NCBI GenBank assembly: GCA_044868325.1
Contig: JBIOWI010000260.1
Span: forward strand, 1-5,586
DNA: 5,586 bases
Direction of reading: 5' to 3'
DNA from: AWTP1-13 sp044868325
GTDB taxonomy: Bacteria > Pseudomonadota > Alphaproteobacteria > Rhizobiales > Hyphomicrobiaceae
The position numbers and the translations under genes were made by a program. The notes under the pieces were generated by a model. That model saw nothing but the letters and a program-made list of their open reading frames with translations, made no database searches and was not told the DNA's origin. Positions 1 through 5,586 of this stretch are shown here, piece after piece. Each line of letters starts with the position of its first letter. The first letter of the stretch is position 1.

Positions 1-353
1 GTGCGGAACTCGCCGACGTGGAACAGCGTCACGTAGTCGAACTCCGGCAGCAGCCGGGCGTCGAGCTGGTAGATGTCGCCGAAGTAGGCCTTGTAGGCGT
101 GGCCCAGCCGCGGGTTCTGGATCAAGAGCTCCACGTAGTCGTCGTACTCCTGGGGCGAGGCGGTGACACTGAGGACGGCGTTGTTGTCCTCGGCAGCCTT
201 GAGGCCGACGATGTGGTGGTTGCCCGAGCCGAAGTGGAAGATGGCGGCGCCCTTGACCTGCCTCTCCTTCAGGTACTCGACGAAGTGCACGTCGCAGGGA
301 CACTGCGCCTCGTCGAGGCTCCACGTGGCGTTCCAGTAGTTGAGCTTGCTCAT
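1..353 (-). CDS. Conserved hypothetical protein, methyltransferase-like (5' part; runs off the window)
   Basis: Only the first 117 codons are present, because the frame is still open at base 1. The protein begins MSKLNYWNATW. Residues 36-51 form a predicted strand and glycine-rich turn (IFHFGSGNHHIVG), residues 59-66 a second strand (AVLSVTAS), and residues 105-112 read FDYVTLFH. This order resembles class I SAM-dependent methyltransferases: glycine-rich motif I, then the FDxVxLxH strand that carries motif IV. The resemblance is imperfect: motif I has FGSGN rather than DxGxGxG, and the second strand lacks the usual terminal acidic residue. Enzymatic function is therefore inference only. The ATG at 353-351 is preceded by a weak GGA-type ribosome binding site. 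The gene starts 32 nt after the ABC transporter stop on the same strand with no visible terminator between them, so it is probably the third gene of the operon. Two cysteines (C18, C20) lie near the N-terminus. Confidence is high that it is a gene and low for its role. Confidence 0.8.
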   Translation of the reverse strand, partial: MSKLNYWNATWSLDEAQCPCDVHFVEYLKERQVKGAAIFHFGSGNHHIVGLKAAEDNNAVLSVTASPQEYDDYVELLIQNPRLGHAYKAYFGDIYQLDARLLPEFDYVTLFHVGEFR

Positions 354-385
354 CTGTCCGTGCCCCTAGAGCTGTTCACTGTTGC

Positions 386-2170
386 CTACGTTGCCTCGGC
401 CAAAGCCGGTGTGCCGAGGGGCATGAGCAGTGCGCCCTCGGAATTGCGATGCAGGACGAGTTGCCGGTCGTGGCGGCCGTCCGGCGCCGGAAGCTGCCCG
501 AAGCTGACGATGGACACGCCCGGCAGATCGCCCCTGAGGCGCGCGATCAGCGCGTCCTGCACGGGAGCCTCCAGCGCGGAGAGCGCATCGTCGAGGATGA
601 CGAGCTGCGGCTTGTGCAGGAGCACGCGGGCGAGGGCAAGCCGCTGGCGCTCGCCGCTGGCCAGCACTTGGTCCCAGCGAGCCACCTCGTCGAGGCGCGC
701 TACGAGGGCGGCGAGACCGACGCGCTCCAGCACATCCGTTAGTTGCGCATCGGTGACGGCGAGGTCGGGCTCCGGGTAGAGGAGGGCGCCCTTGAGGGAC
801 CCGAGTGGCAGGTAGCTCTTCTGCGGCAGGACCATGGCGCAGCGGCTGTCCGGCGCAGCGACTCTGCCCTCGGCGCACGGCCACAGGCCCGAGAGCACGC
901 GCACGAGCACCGACTTGCCGGTGCTCGATTCACCGCTGACGTGGACGGTCTCGCCGGGCTCCACCTCGAGGCTCGCCGCCGAGATCAGCTTGCGGGAGTT
1001 GCCGTCGGAGACGGCGACGCCGTGAAGGGCGAGCACGGCTCCGCCTATCCCCGGCGCCGGCGGCTTGGGCATCTCGCCGTCGATACCGTCGCAGGCCTCC
1101 ACGATGTCCATCACGCGCTTGCCGGAGGCGTACCACTCGGCCACGCGGTTGTAGTTGTCCACCACCCAGGAGATGGCGATCTGCACCTCGAAGAAGGCGG
1201 CGGCCAGCTGCGTCACCTGGCCCAGCGTCAGGTCGCCCGAGAGATACTTGGGCGCCGCGAACAACAGCGGCACGATCGGCTTCATGGGGCCGACCGAGTT
1301 GGTGATCCAGGTCAGATGCCCGTGCCGCCAGACGATGGCCATCCAGCGCGCCACCACGCTGTCGTAGGAGCGGCCCAGGATGGCCTGCTCGTAGCGCCAG
1401 CCGTTCATCAGGGCCACGCTCTCGGCGTTGTCGCGTACGCGCATCATGCCGAAGCGGAAGTAGCCCTCGGCCTCGTTCTTGCGGCCGACGTAGCCCACCA
1501 GGGGCGCGCCCACCCACATCATGAGGCCGGAGGCGATGGCGCCGTAGGCCAGCGCCACCCACACCATGTAGGCCGGGATCGTGAAGGTCGAGCCACCGCC
1601 GAGATTCAGCGTGAGCGAGCCCCCCACCGTCCACAGGATCGAGATGAACGCCGCCGCGCCGGCCACGGCCGACAGGAGGCCGATGCCGAGGTCGACCAGC
1701 GGCTCGGTGGCCCAGCGAGTGTCGTCGGAGATGCGGTATTCCGGGTTGGGCGGCTCCTTCCCGGTGACATTGAGATGGTAGAAGCGCCGGTTGCCGAGCC
1801 AGCGCGCCAGGAGTTGCTCCACGATCCATGCGCGCCAGCGGACCTGCAGGGTCTCGCGGGCGAGCACGATGCCGACGCCAATGGCAGCCATGGCGGCGAC
1901 GATCAGCGCGAACACCGCCACGGAGCTGGTGACGGCACTCACGTCGCGCGCCTCCAGGCTGTCGAAGAACCAGCGGTTCCAGTGGTTCATGGCCACAGTG
2001 GCGGCGGTGGACATGAGCAGGAAGCCCGCAAGCGCAGCCGTCAGCGCCCAGGCGCGGGGCGCGCTGGCGCCGCGCCAGAAACCGCCGGCGAAGCGGCCGA
2101 AGGCGGCCACCACGCGCCGATCGAGCTTAAAGCCGGGGGCGTCGGGGGCCTGGAGGTGGTCAGCGCTCAT
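386..2170 (-). CDS. SbmA/BacA-like ABC half-transporter (fused permease and ATPase, COG4178 type) with degenerate ATPase motifs
   Basis: A 594-residue inner-membrane ABC protein. Residues 1-350 form the ABC_membrane_2 (SbmA/BacA-like) permease with about six helices near 40-62, 82-104, 160-183, 198-222, 292-309 and 315-338; family hallmarks include NHWNRWFFDSLE (62-73) and RWRAWIVEQLLARWL (111-125). Residues 375-575 form the nucleotide-binding domain: Walker A GESSTGKS (413-420), Q-loop LPQKSYLPLGSL with Q450, signature LASGERQR (503-510), Walker B LVILDD (523-528), D-loop SALE (531-534), and SFGQL (556-560) at the switch-histidine position. Relatives such as Rv1819c and YddA work as homodimers; known family cargo includes cobalamin, bleomycin and antimicrobial peptides. 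Substrate and direction here are unknown. Several catalytic residues differ from consensus (S416, A504, D528, E534, Q559), so ATP hydrolysis may be slow or altered. The ATG at 2170 overlaps the upstream stop as ATGA, which implies translational coupling. In-frame sequence further upstream shows no family similarity. Confidence 0.93.
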   Translation of the reverse strand: MSADHLQAPDAPGFKLDRRVVAAFGRFAGGFWRGASAPRAWALTAALAGFLLMSTAATVAMNHWNRWFFDSLEARDVSAVTSSVAVFALIVAAMAAIGVGIVLARETLQVRWRAWIVEQLLARWLGNRRFYHLNVTGKEPPNPEYRISDDTRWATEPLVDLGIGLLSAVAGAAAFISILWTVGGSLTLNLGGGSTFTIPAYMVWVALAYGAIASGLMMWVGAPLVGYVGRKNEAEGYFRFGMMRVRDNAESVALMNGWRYEQAILGRSYDSVVARWMAIVWRHGHLTWITNSVGPMKPIVPLLFAAPKYLSGDLTLGQVTQLAAAFFEVQIAISWVVDNYNRVAEWYASGKRVMDIVEACDGIDGEMPKPPAPGIGGAVLALHGVAVSDGNSRKLISAASLEVEPGETVHVSGESSTGKSVLVRVLSGLWPCAEGRVAAPDSRCAMVLPQKSYLPLGSLKGALLYPEPDLAVTDAQLTDVLERVGLAALVARLDEVARWDQVLASGERQRLALARVLLHKPQLVILDDALSALEAPVQDALIARLRGDLPGVSIVSFGQLPAPDGRHDRQLVLHRNSEGALLMPLGTPALAEAT

Positions 2171-4689
2171 CGGCGGTCCAGTGTGCTGGAGTGAGGGGTG
2201 CCAGAGGACGCACCAGAGGACGCATCCGCGCGCGCCGCTCCGGTCATTGCCAGGGTGCGGCTGAAGGCCCCATGAACGGAGCCCCCATGAACAGAGCCAT
2301 GACCGGCCGGCCGGGGAGGTTGGGCAGGTTGCCGCACGCGGTCCGTCAGCTGCCGCCAGGCGCCGGCCAGCGGGCGGAACTCGAAGCGCACGGCATGCCG
2401 GCCCGGCGGCACCGCCACAGCCCGGAACAGCACGTTGGCGCGCTTGATCTCCGCCGGCTGGCCGTCCACCGAGGCAAGCCACCAGGAGTGCCACAGGTCG
2501 TTGAGCACCACCCAGCCGCCGTCCGGGCTGTCGGCCTCCAGCACCACCTCCGCGTTGCGGTAGCTCACGATGCGCGCCTGCCCGGGCCGACGCGGCTGGT
2601 GTACGGCCGGCGCCCCCTCGATGAGGACCGTCGTGCGCAGGTCCACATCGGGCCACTTGCCGTCCTGCAGCATCTTTGAGAAATCCGCAGCCCTGGCTTC
2701 GGTTGCAAACAGCACGCGGTCCATGGCGCGCGGGTTCTCGTAGATGAAGCCGTCCTCGGTACGGGCGATGAGCTTGAGGCCGCCGGGCTCGAGGCGCCGG
2801 TCCATGGTCTCCACCGGCACGCCGGTGACGACGAAGCGCAGCCCCAGGAGATCGGCGAGCGTGGAGCGGTAGGAAGGGAACAGCGGCGCGAACTCGCGCT
2901 GCTCCGGCAGGCCCACGGTGTCGATGGCTCCCGTCGCCTTGCTGTAAAGGCCGAGGCGCAGCGGATTGTAGCCCAGCGTGTTCTCCAGACGGTGCGTGAT
3001 GCTGGCGTTGGGCCAGTGGAAGCCGAGGCCGGCCAGCTCGATACGGTCGCGCCGCGTCTCGCTCTGCACCACCTTCTGCTTGAGGAAGGCGATGGTGGGG
3101 TTGCGGGTGGCCGGGTCGAGCACGTCGTAGTGGCGCGTGGGCAGCGCCGTGGCGCCGTTGGGACCGTTGTTGTAGGCGAGATCCACCGTCGTGAAGGCGG
3201 CCAGGGCCGCCGCCGCCAGCATCGGCTTGGCGGACATGCGCGGGCGCGCTGCGGCGAGCGCCAGGCCTGCGCCGGCGAAGGACAACCCGGCCGCGGCCAG
3301 AGGCAGCGGGAGCTGCCCCAGCTTGCCGAGCCAGGCGGCGAGCCCGATACCAACGACGATCGCCGCCACCACCGTCCCCGCCGCGATTCCGGGGTGGTGC
3401 CGCTCCCAGAGGTCGGACGGGTCGGTGAACAGGCGGTGCACGACGTAGCCGGCGAGGATGGCGGCCAGCGCGCCGATCAGGAAGGTGGCATCGGCCGGCC
3501 GGCGGAACAGGTCGACCCCCGGAATGACCTCGTAGAGGAGCCGGAACGCGGGCGTGTACCAGCCCAAGGCGTAGAGCAGCATGACGCCGCAGGCGACCGT
3601 GTAGAAGCGCACCTCACGCTCCCACAAGAGACCGCGCAGCCCGGCCAGGATCAACAGCAGCACGGGGATGGCGCCGACGTAGACCTGGCCCATGTTCTGG
3701 GCAAGGTAGATGCCCGCGCTCCACGCGAAGCTCGGCGGTCCCCAGTAGTCGGCCATGCGGCCGGACGGCCCGAACAGCTCGGGGATGAAGGCGCTGAGCA
3801 GCAGGGCCGGATGCAGCGACCCGCGCCCGGCGCCGACGTAGTCGATCGCGGCGCGATTGGATTCGGCCGTGAGCAGCGCCGACAGCACCACCGGCACTGC
3901 GATCGCCACAATGCCGGTGAGAGCCGCGGTCGCCAAAGGCAGGAAACATGCCCGCGCCTCGGCAAGGGGACGCTCAGCGCGCAAGAAGCGCCAGACGACG
4001 AAGCCGGCCAACAGGTAGACCGAGAGCATGGCGATCTGGTCGCGGCCCAGCACCATCAGGGCTGCCGCCAGGCCCGCCGCGGCACCGTAGACGAGCGAGC
4101 GCCGGGCGAGGGCGCGGTCGAGGCAGAGCAGCGTCATCGGCAGGTAGGCGAGGCTCAGCACCTGGCCGATGTGCTGGATGCGCCAAGCCATCGATGCGCC
4201 ATAGCAGAACGCAAGCGCGGCGATCAGCGCGCCCGCCCAATGCCAGCCCTGGTCGCGGAACCACAGCATCAGGGCTACCCCGCCCAGGAACACAACGGCC
4301 AGCAGGGTCGCGTCCACGGCCCACGTACCGGGTGCGGAGTTGAGGAGCGCCAGAAGGAAGTAGGGCGGAGAGAAGATCATTGCCTGCGGGTCGGCGACCT
4401 GGGGATGGCCGGCGTAGGCGAAGGGGAGCCAGAACGGCGATTCCCCGCGCGCGAGGCTCTGCGCCAGAAATTGGATCTGCGGCAGGAAGCCCGCCTTGGC
4501 ATCCCAGGGGATCGTCACCCGGCCGGACAGCCAGGGCCAGCCGATGACAAGTGCCGCCAGAGCGAACAGGGCAAGCGGCGGCAGGACAGGCCATGGCGCA
4601 GCTTCAGACCCAACCCAGGCCGAGCGAAGGGAGGAGCTACCCTGAGCCGGCACATGTCCGGCTGGGCGAGGGAAGGTTCGTTGTGGCAT
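2167..4689 (-). CDS. YfhO-like multispanning membrane protein (GT-C type glycosyltransferase family)
   Basis: An 840-residue polytopic membrane protein. Hydrophobic helices begin near 35-52 and continue to about 505 (roughly 12-14 segments); residues 506-777 are a mostly soluble, probably periplasmic domain. The first large outer loop has WDAKAGFLPQ (D63) and GHPQVADPQ (95-102), typical of YfhO/GT-C proteins, where an acidic residue in this loop usually serves catalysis. YfhO family members use polyprenyl-phosphate sugars; Bacillus YfhO takes part in lipoteichoic acid glycosylation. The acceptor in a Gram-negative cell cannot be told. The body seems to end near residue 786 (VRFEFRPLAGAWRQLTDRVR). 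A 54-residue Gly/Ser/Ala/Pro/Arg tail without a membrane helix follows, including two tandem duplications. The stop TGA at 2169-2167 overlaps the ABC transporter ATG, so the two are probably co-translated. The start is uncertain: ATG at 4689 has only a weak GGA upstream, and the sole other in-frame choice before helix 1 is GTG at 4653-4651 (codon 13). Family assignment is fairly sure; activity is inferred. Confidence 0.85.
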   Translation of the reverse strand: MPQRTFPRPAGHVPAQGSSSLRSAWVGSEAAPWPVLPPLALFALAALVIGWPWLSGRVTIPWDAKAGFLPQIQFLAQSLARGESPFWLPFAYAGHPQVADPQAMIFSPPYFLLALLNSAPGTWAVDATLLAVVFLGGVALMLWFRDQGWHWAGALIAALAFCYGASMAWRIQHIGQVLSLAYLPMTLLCLDRALARRSLVYGAAAGLAAALMVLGRDQIAMLSVYLLAGFVVWRFLRAERPLAEARACFLPLATAALTGIVAIAVPVVLSALLTAESNRAAIDYVGAGRGSLHPALLLSAFIPELFGPSGRMADYWGPPSFAWSAGIYLAQNMGQVYVGAIPVLLLILAGLRGLLWEREVRFYTVACGVMLLYALGWYTPAFRLLYEVIPGVDLFRRPADATFLIGALAAILAGYVVHRLFTDPSDLWERHHPGIAAGTVVAAIVVGIGLAAWLGKLGQLPLPLAAAGLSFAGAGLALAAARPRMSAKPMLAAAALAAFTTVDLAYNNGPNGATALPTRHYDVLDPATRNPTIAFLKQKVVQSETRRDRIELAGLGFHWPNASITHRLENTLGYNPLRLGLYSKATGAIDTVGLPEQREFAPLFPSYRSTLADLLGLRFVVTGVPVETMDRRLEPGGLKLIARTEDGFIYENPRAMDRVLFATEARAADFSKMLQDGKWPDVDLRTTVLIEGAPAVHQPRRPGQARIVSYRNAEVVLEADSPDGGWVVLNDLWHSWWLASVDGQPAEIKRANVLFRAVAVPPGRHAVRFEFRPLAGAWRQLTDRVRQPAQPPRPAGHGSVHGGSVHGAFSRTLAMTGAARADASSGASSGTPHSSTLDRR
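2201..2224. repeat. Exact 12-bp tandem duplication in the YfhO tail
   Basis: CCAGAGGACGCA occurs twice back to back with no mismatch (2201-2212 and 2213-2224). Read on the minus strand it encodes two ASSG units at residues 823-830 of the YfhO-like protein. The length is a multiple of three, so the frame is kept. Perfect identity suggests recent slippage. Confidence 0.9.
2269..2298. repeat. 15-bp tandem duplication in the YfhO tail
   Basis: CCCATGAACGGAGCC (2269-2283) is followed directly by CCCATGAACAGAGCC (2284-2298), with 14 of 15 bases identical. On the minus strand the two units encode GSVHG-GSVHG, residues 798-807 of the YfhO-like protein. The single difference is silent (TCC/TCT serine). 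A partial third unit (ATGA) follows at 2299. Confidence 0.88.
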
Positions 4690-4696
4690 CGATCCG

Positions 4697-4710
4697 GGGG
4701 TCTCGCCTCG
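4697..4710. repeat. Possible decayed third copy of the REP-like unit
   Basis: GGGGTC directly joined to TCGCCTCG matches the right arm of the nearby inverted repeat (reverse complement of 4781-4801) if seven bases, AGACCCC, are removed from the middle. The loss removes half of the GGGGTCAGACCCC palindrome, so this copy cannot fold by itself. It lies 7-20 nt upstream of the YfhO ATG, where the ribosome binding site and 5' leader should be. The match is 14 bases plus a gap in GC-rich DNA, so chance is possible. Confidence 0.35.
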
Positions 4711-4722
4711 TCGTAGTACGAA

Positions 4723-4813
4723 GGCTGGCTAATCGGGGTCAGGCCCCTCGCATCACCGGTACAGCCGGAGCCGATAGGGTCGAGGCGAGGGGTCTGACCC
4801 CGATACACCAGCC
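4723..4813. repeat. REP-like imperfect inverted repeat (two 32-nt arms, 27-nt loop)
   Basis: The left arm 4723-4754 and the reverse complement of 4782-4813 agree at 27 of 32 positions. Both contain ATCGGGGTCAG[G/A]CCCCTCGC and share the outer GGCTGG; three adjacent mismatches sit between these blocks. The core GGGGTCAGACCCC is itself nearly palindromic, so each arm can fold alone or the two can pair into one long cruciform or hairpin. This is the layout of a BIME-like pair of REP elements. From memory, GGGGTCAGACCCC-type repeats are dispersed in many proteobacterial genomes and are sometimes linked to REP-associated tyrosine transposases; copy number in this genome cannot be seen. The element fills much of the 242-bp divergent intergenic region, 33 nt from the YfhO ATG and 118 nt from the cytochrome ATG. 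No T-run follows either end, so it does not look like an intrinsic terminator. Confidence 0.75.
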
Positions 4814-4838
4814 ACAGCGAGAGCAAAACGTGGTTGAG

Positions 4839-4852
4839 GCCGGGAACCCGGC
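4839..4852. promoter_or_regulatory. Perfect dyad upstream of the cytochrome b561 promoter, possible operator
   Basis: GCCGGG-AA-CCCGGC is a perfect 6+6 inverted repeat around a 2-nt centre, too tight for a hairpin but suited to a dimeric DNA-binding protein. It lies just upstream of the candidate -35 region of the cytochrome b561 gene. In GC-rich DNA such a dyad can occur by chance, and no regulator gene lies in view. Confidence 0.2.
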
Positions 4853-4856
4853 GCCA

Positions 4857-4886
4857 GTGTCGTAACCTCGCCTCAGAGGGTATATT
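4857..4886 (+). promoter_or_regulatory. Candidate sigma-70 type promoter for cytochrome b561
   Basis: TATATT at 4881-4886 is a good -10 box and stands out as the most AT-rich stretch in its surroundings. The -35 partner is poor: GTGTCG at 4857-4862 with an 18-nt spacer matches TTGACA at only three positions. Transcription from here would start near 4893 and give a leader of about 40 nt before the ATG at 4932. Confidence 0.4.
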
Positions 4887-4919
4887 AGCTGGCGAACGGG
4901 GCGAAGAGCGGGCTTGCCC

Positions 4920-4926
4920 GGGGAGG
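4920..4926 (+). promoter_or_regulatory. Ribosome binding site that sets the cytochrome b561 start
   Basis: GGGGAGG ends 5 nt before the ATG at 4932-4934. This favours that start over an upstream in-frame TTG at 4914, which would lie before the site, and over ATG at 4944, which would be 17 nt away. A short dyad CGGGC-TT-GCCCG (4909-4920) lies immediately upstream and touches the first G of the site. Confidence 0.65.
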
Positions 4927-4931
4927 CCAGG

Positions 4932-5516
4932 ATGGCAGACGCCATGTCGAACGCGCGAGAGGCGACATACTCGACGGCAGCGCGGCATTTTCACTGGTGG
5001 ACCGTTGCGCTGGTTGCGGTCCAGGTGCCGGTGGGCCTTTACATGGCCTATCGGGGGAACACCCTGAACGTGTGGGACGGCCTGACCAATGCGCTCTACA
5101 GCTCGCACAAGACGCTGGGGCTTGTGATTCTCGCTCTGGTTGTTGCCAGGCTTCTCTACCGCCTCATGCACGGGGCACCCGCCGACGAGCCGACCATCGA
5201 GCCATGGCAGAGGCTCGCCTCGCACGCCACGCACTGGTCGCTCTACCTGCTGCTGATCCTGGTGCCGCTGGTCGGCTGGCTCGGCATCTCGCTTTACGGC
5301 GCCCGCGACGTGTTCGGCATCGTCTCGATCCCACCGCTTGCCCCACAAGACCAGGATGCGGCCGGACCGGTGCTGCAGCTGCACAAATACCTGGCGTTCC
5401 TGACCGTCGCGCTGATTGTCATGCACGTCGGCGCCGCCGTGGTGCTGCACTACTTCATCCGAGGCGACGGCGTGCTGGCCAGGATGCTGCCCTGGGCCGG
5501 CGTCAGAAGGCAGTAG
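4932..5516 (+). CDS. Cytochrome b561 family di-heme membrane protein
   Basis: A 194-residue inner-membrane protein of the bacterial cytochrome b561 (CybB) family, close to the E. coli length of about 175. Four helices are evident near 22-40, 57-78, 99-121 and 151-175. By comparison with E. coli CybB, the four haem b ligands are H21 (RHFHWW), H59 (SSHKTLG), H151 (QLHKYLA) and H165 (VMHVGAA), which pair helices 1, 2 and 4; all are present. The C-terminal HYF and LARMLP motifs also match the family. CybB moves electrons between ubiquinone and a periplasmic partner and acts as a superoxide oxidase; other members serve different donors, so the partner here is not certain. The gene is divergent from the YfhO-ABC operon, has its own ribosome binding site and candidate promoter, and ends in TAG. 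Nothing suggests that it is damaged. No neighbouring YceI-type or other redox partner can be confirmed before the window ends. Confidence 0.95.
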   Translation: MADAMSNAREATYSTAARHFHWWTVALVAVQVPVGLYMAYRGNTLNVWDGLTNALYSSHKTLGLVILALVVARLLYRLMHGAPADEPTIEPWQRLASHATHWSLYLLLILVPLVGWLGISLYGARDVFGIVSIPPLAPQDQDAAGPVLQLHKYLAFLTVALIVMHVGAAVVLHYFIRGDGVLARMLPWAGVRRQ

Positions 5517-5548
5517 GCAATGGGCAAGAGCGCGGTAGCGCGCATTGC
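5517..5548 (+). terminator. Weak hairpin after cytochrome b561, possible terminator
   Basis: GCAATGGGC (5517-5525) can pair with GCGCATTGC (5540-5548) with one mismatch, directly after the TAG stop. An alternative inner stem is GCGC-GGTA-GCGC (5530-5541). There is no T-run afterwards, so a factor-independent terminator is doubtful; it may only protect the mRNA end or help Rho-dependent termination. Confidence 0.25.
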
Positions 5549-5586
5549 ACCGATCCACGCGCGGCAAACTGCATGGCGAGTACCGG

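Noticed and set aside
743..2194. Long plus-strand open frame (483 codons) antisense to the ABC transporter
   Set aside because: Its product is rich in His, Gly, Arg, Ala and Gln with no recognisable domain, as expected for the complement of a GC-rich gene. The minus strand encodes a clear ABC protein.
2246..2300. Tiny minus-strand frame beginning ATG at 2300 (MALFMGAPFMGP...)
   Set aside because: It is only 18 codons long, lies within the YfhO coding tail, and its repeat pattern is simply the 15-bp duplication read in another frame.
2171..2656. Upstream extension of the ABC transporter frame to give 756 residues
   Set aside because: The extra 162 residues are the out-of-frame reading of the YfhO C-terminal domain, Arg/Gly/Ala-rich and unlike the family; the ATG at 2170 fits the usual length.
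2992..4716. Long plus-strand open frame (574 codons) antisense to the YfhO-like gene
   Set aside because: It has a charged, low-complexity composition without domains or membrane segments, whereas the minus-strand frame has ordered helices and family motifs.
4723..4813. The inverted repeat as an intrinsic terminator
   Set aside because: Neither side is followed by a T-run, and it lies between divergent gene starts where no transcript needs to end.
4842..4867. GGGAAC as the -35 of an EcfG-type general stress promoter
   Set aside because: The expected CGTT is absent at a 16-17 nt spacing; those bases read AACC.
4515..5567. Minus-strand open frame (350 codons) across the intergenic region and antisense to cytochrome b561
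   Set aside because: It runs through the inverted repeat, the YfhO start and the whole antisense of a well-supported cytochrome gene, and no family resemblance was seen.
5573..5586. ATG near the right edge as the start of a following gene
   Set aside because: Only 14 bases remain and no convincing ribosome binding site precedes it, so nothing can be supported.

Overview
The window looks like chromosomal DNA from a GC-rich proteobacterium (about two-thirds G+C by eye). An alphaproteobacterium is the best guess, based on overall gene style and GC-rich codon use; this is inference, and no marker gene confirms it. No RNA gene, CRISPR array, transposase or phage gene was seen.

Layout: positions 1-4689 hold three minus-strand genes read right to left. 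They are a YfhO-like polytopic membrane protein of the GT-C glycosyltransferase type (4689-2167), an SbmA/BacA-related ABC half-transporter with fused permease and ATPase (2170-386), and the first 117 codons of a conserved hypothetical protein with methyltransferase-like sequence features (353-1, cut by the window edge). The first two overlap by 4 nt (ATGA) and the third starts 32 nt after the second ends, so this is probably one transcript. A divergent region of 242 bp (4690-4931) follows. It contains a long imperfect inverted repeat built on a GGGGTCAG[A/G]CCCC core, a probable REP-type pair. A plus-strand cytochrome b561 gene (4932-5516) completes the window, with a weak hairpin just after its stop.

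How the genes may work together: the family roles suggest that the minus-strand operon acts at the cell envelope. YfhO-type proteins transfer sugars from a polyprenyl-phosphate carrier on the outer face of the membrane, and the SbmA/BacA/Rv1819c-type transporter moves peptides, cobalamin or other large amphiphiles. Their substrates cannot be read from the sequence. The cytochrome b561 is a separate transcription unit of the quinone/redox kind and need not be related.

The most unusual points are an ABC ATPase domain in which nearly every catalytic motif carries a substitution although the reading frame is intact, a YfhO C-terminal tail that contains two fresh-looking short tandem duplications and ends inside the next gene's start codon, and a REP-like inverted repeat lying in a divergent promoter region. 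I see no complete previously undescribed defence or mobile system here.
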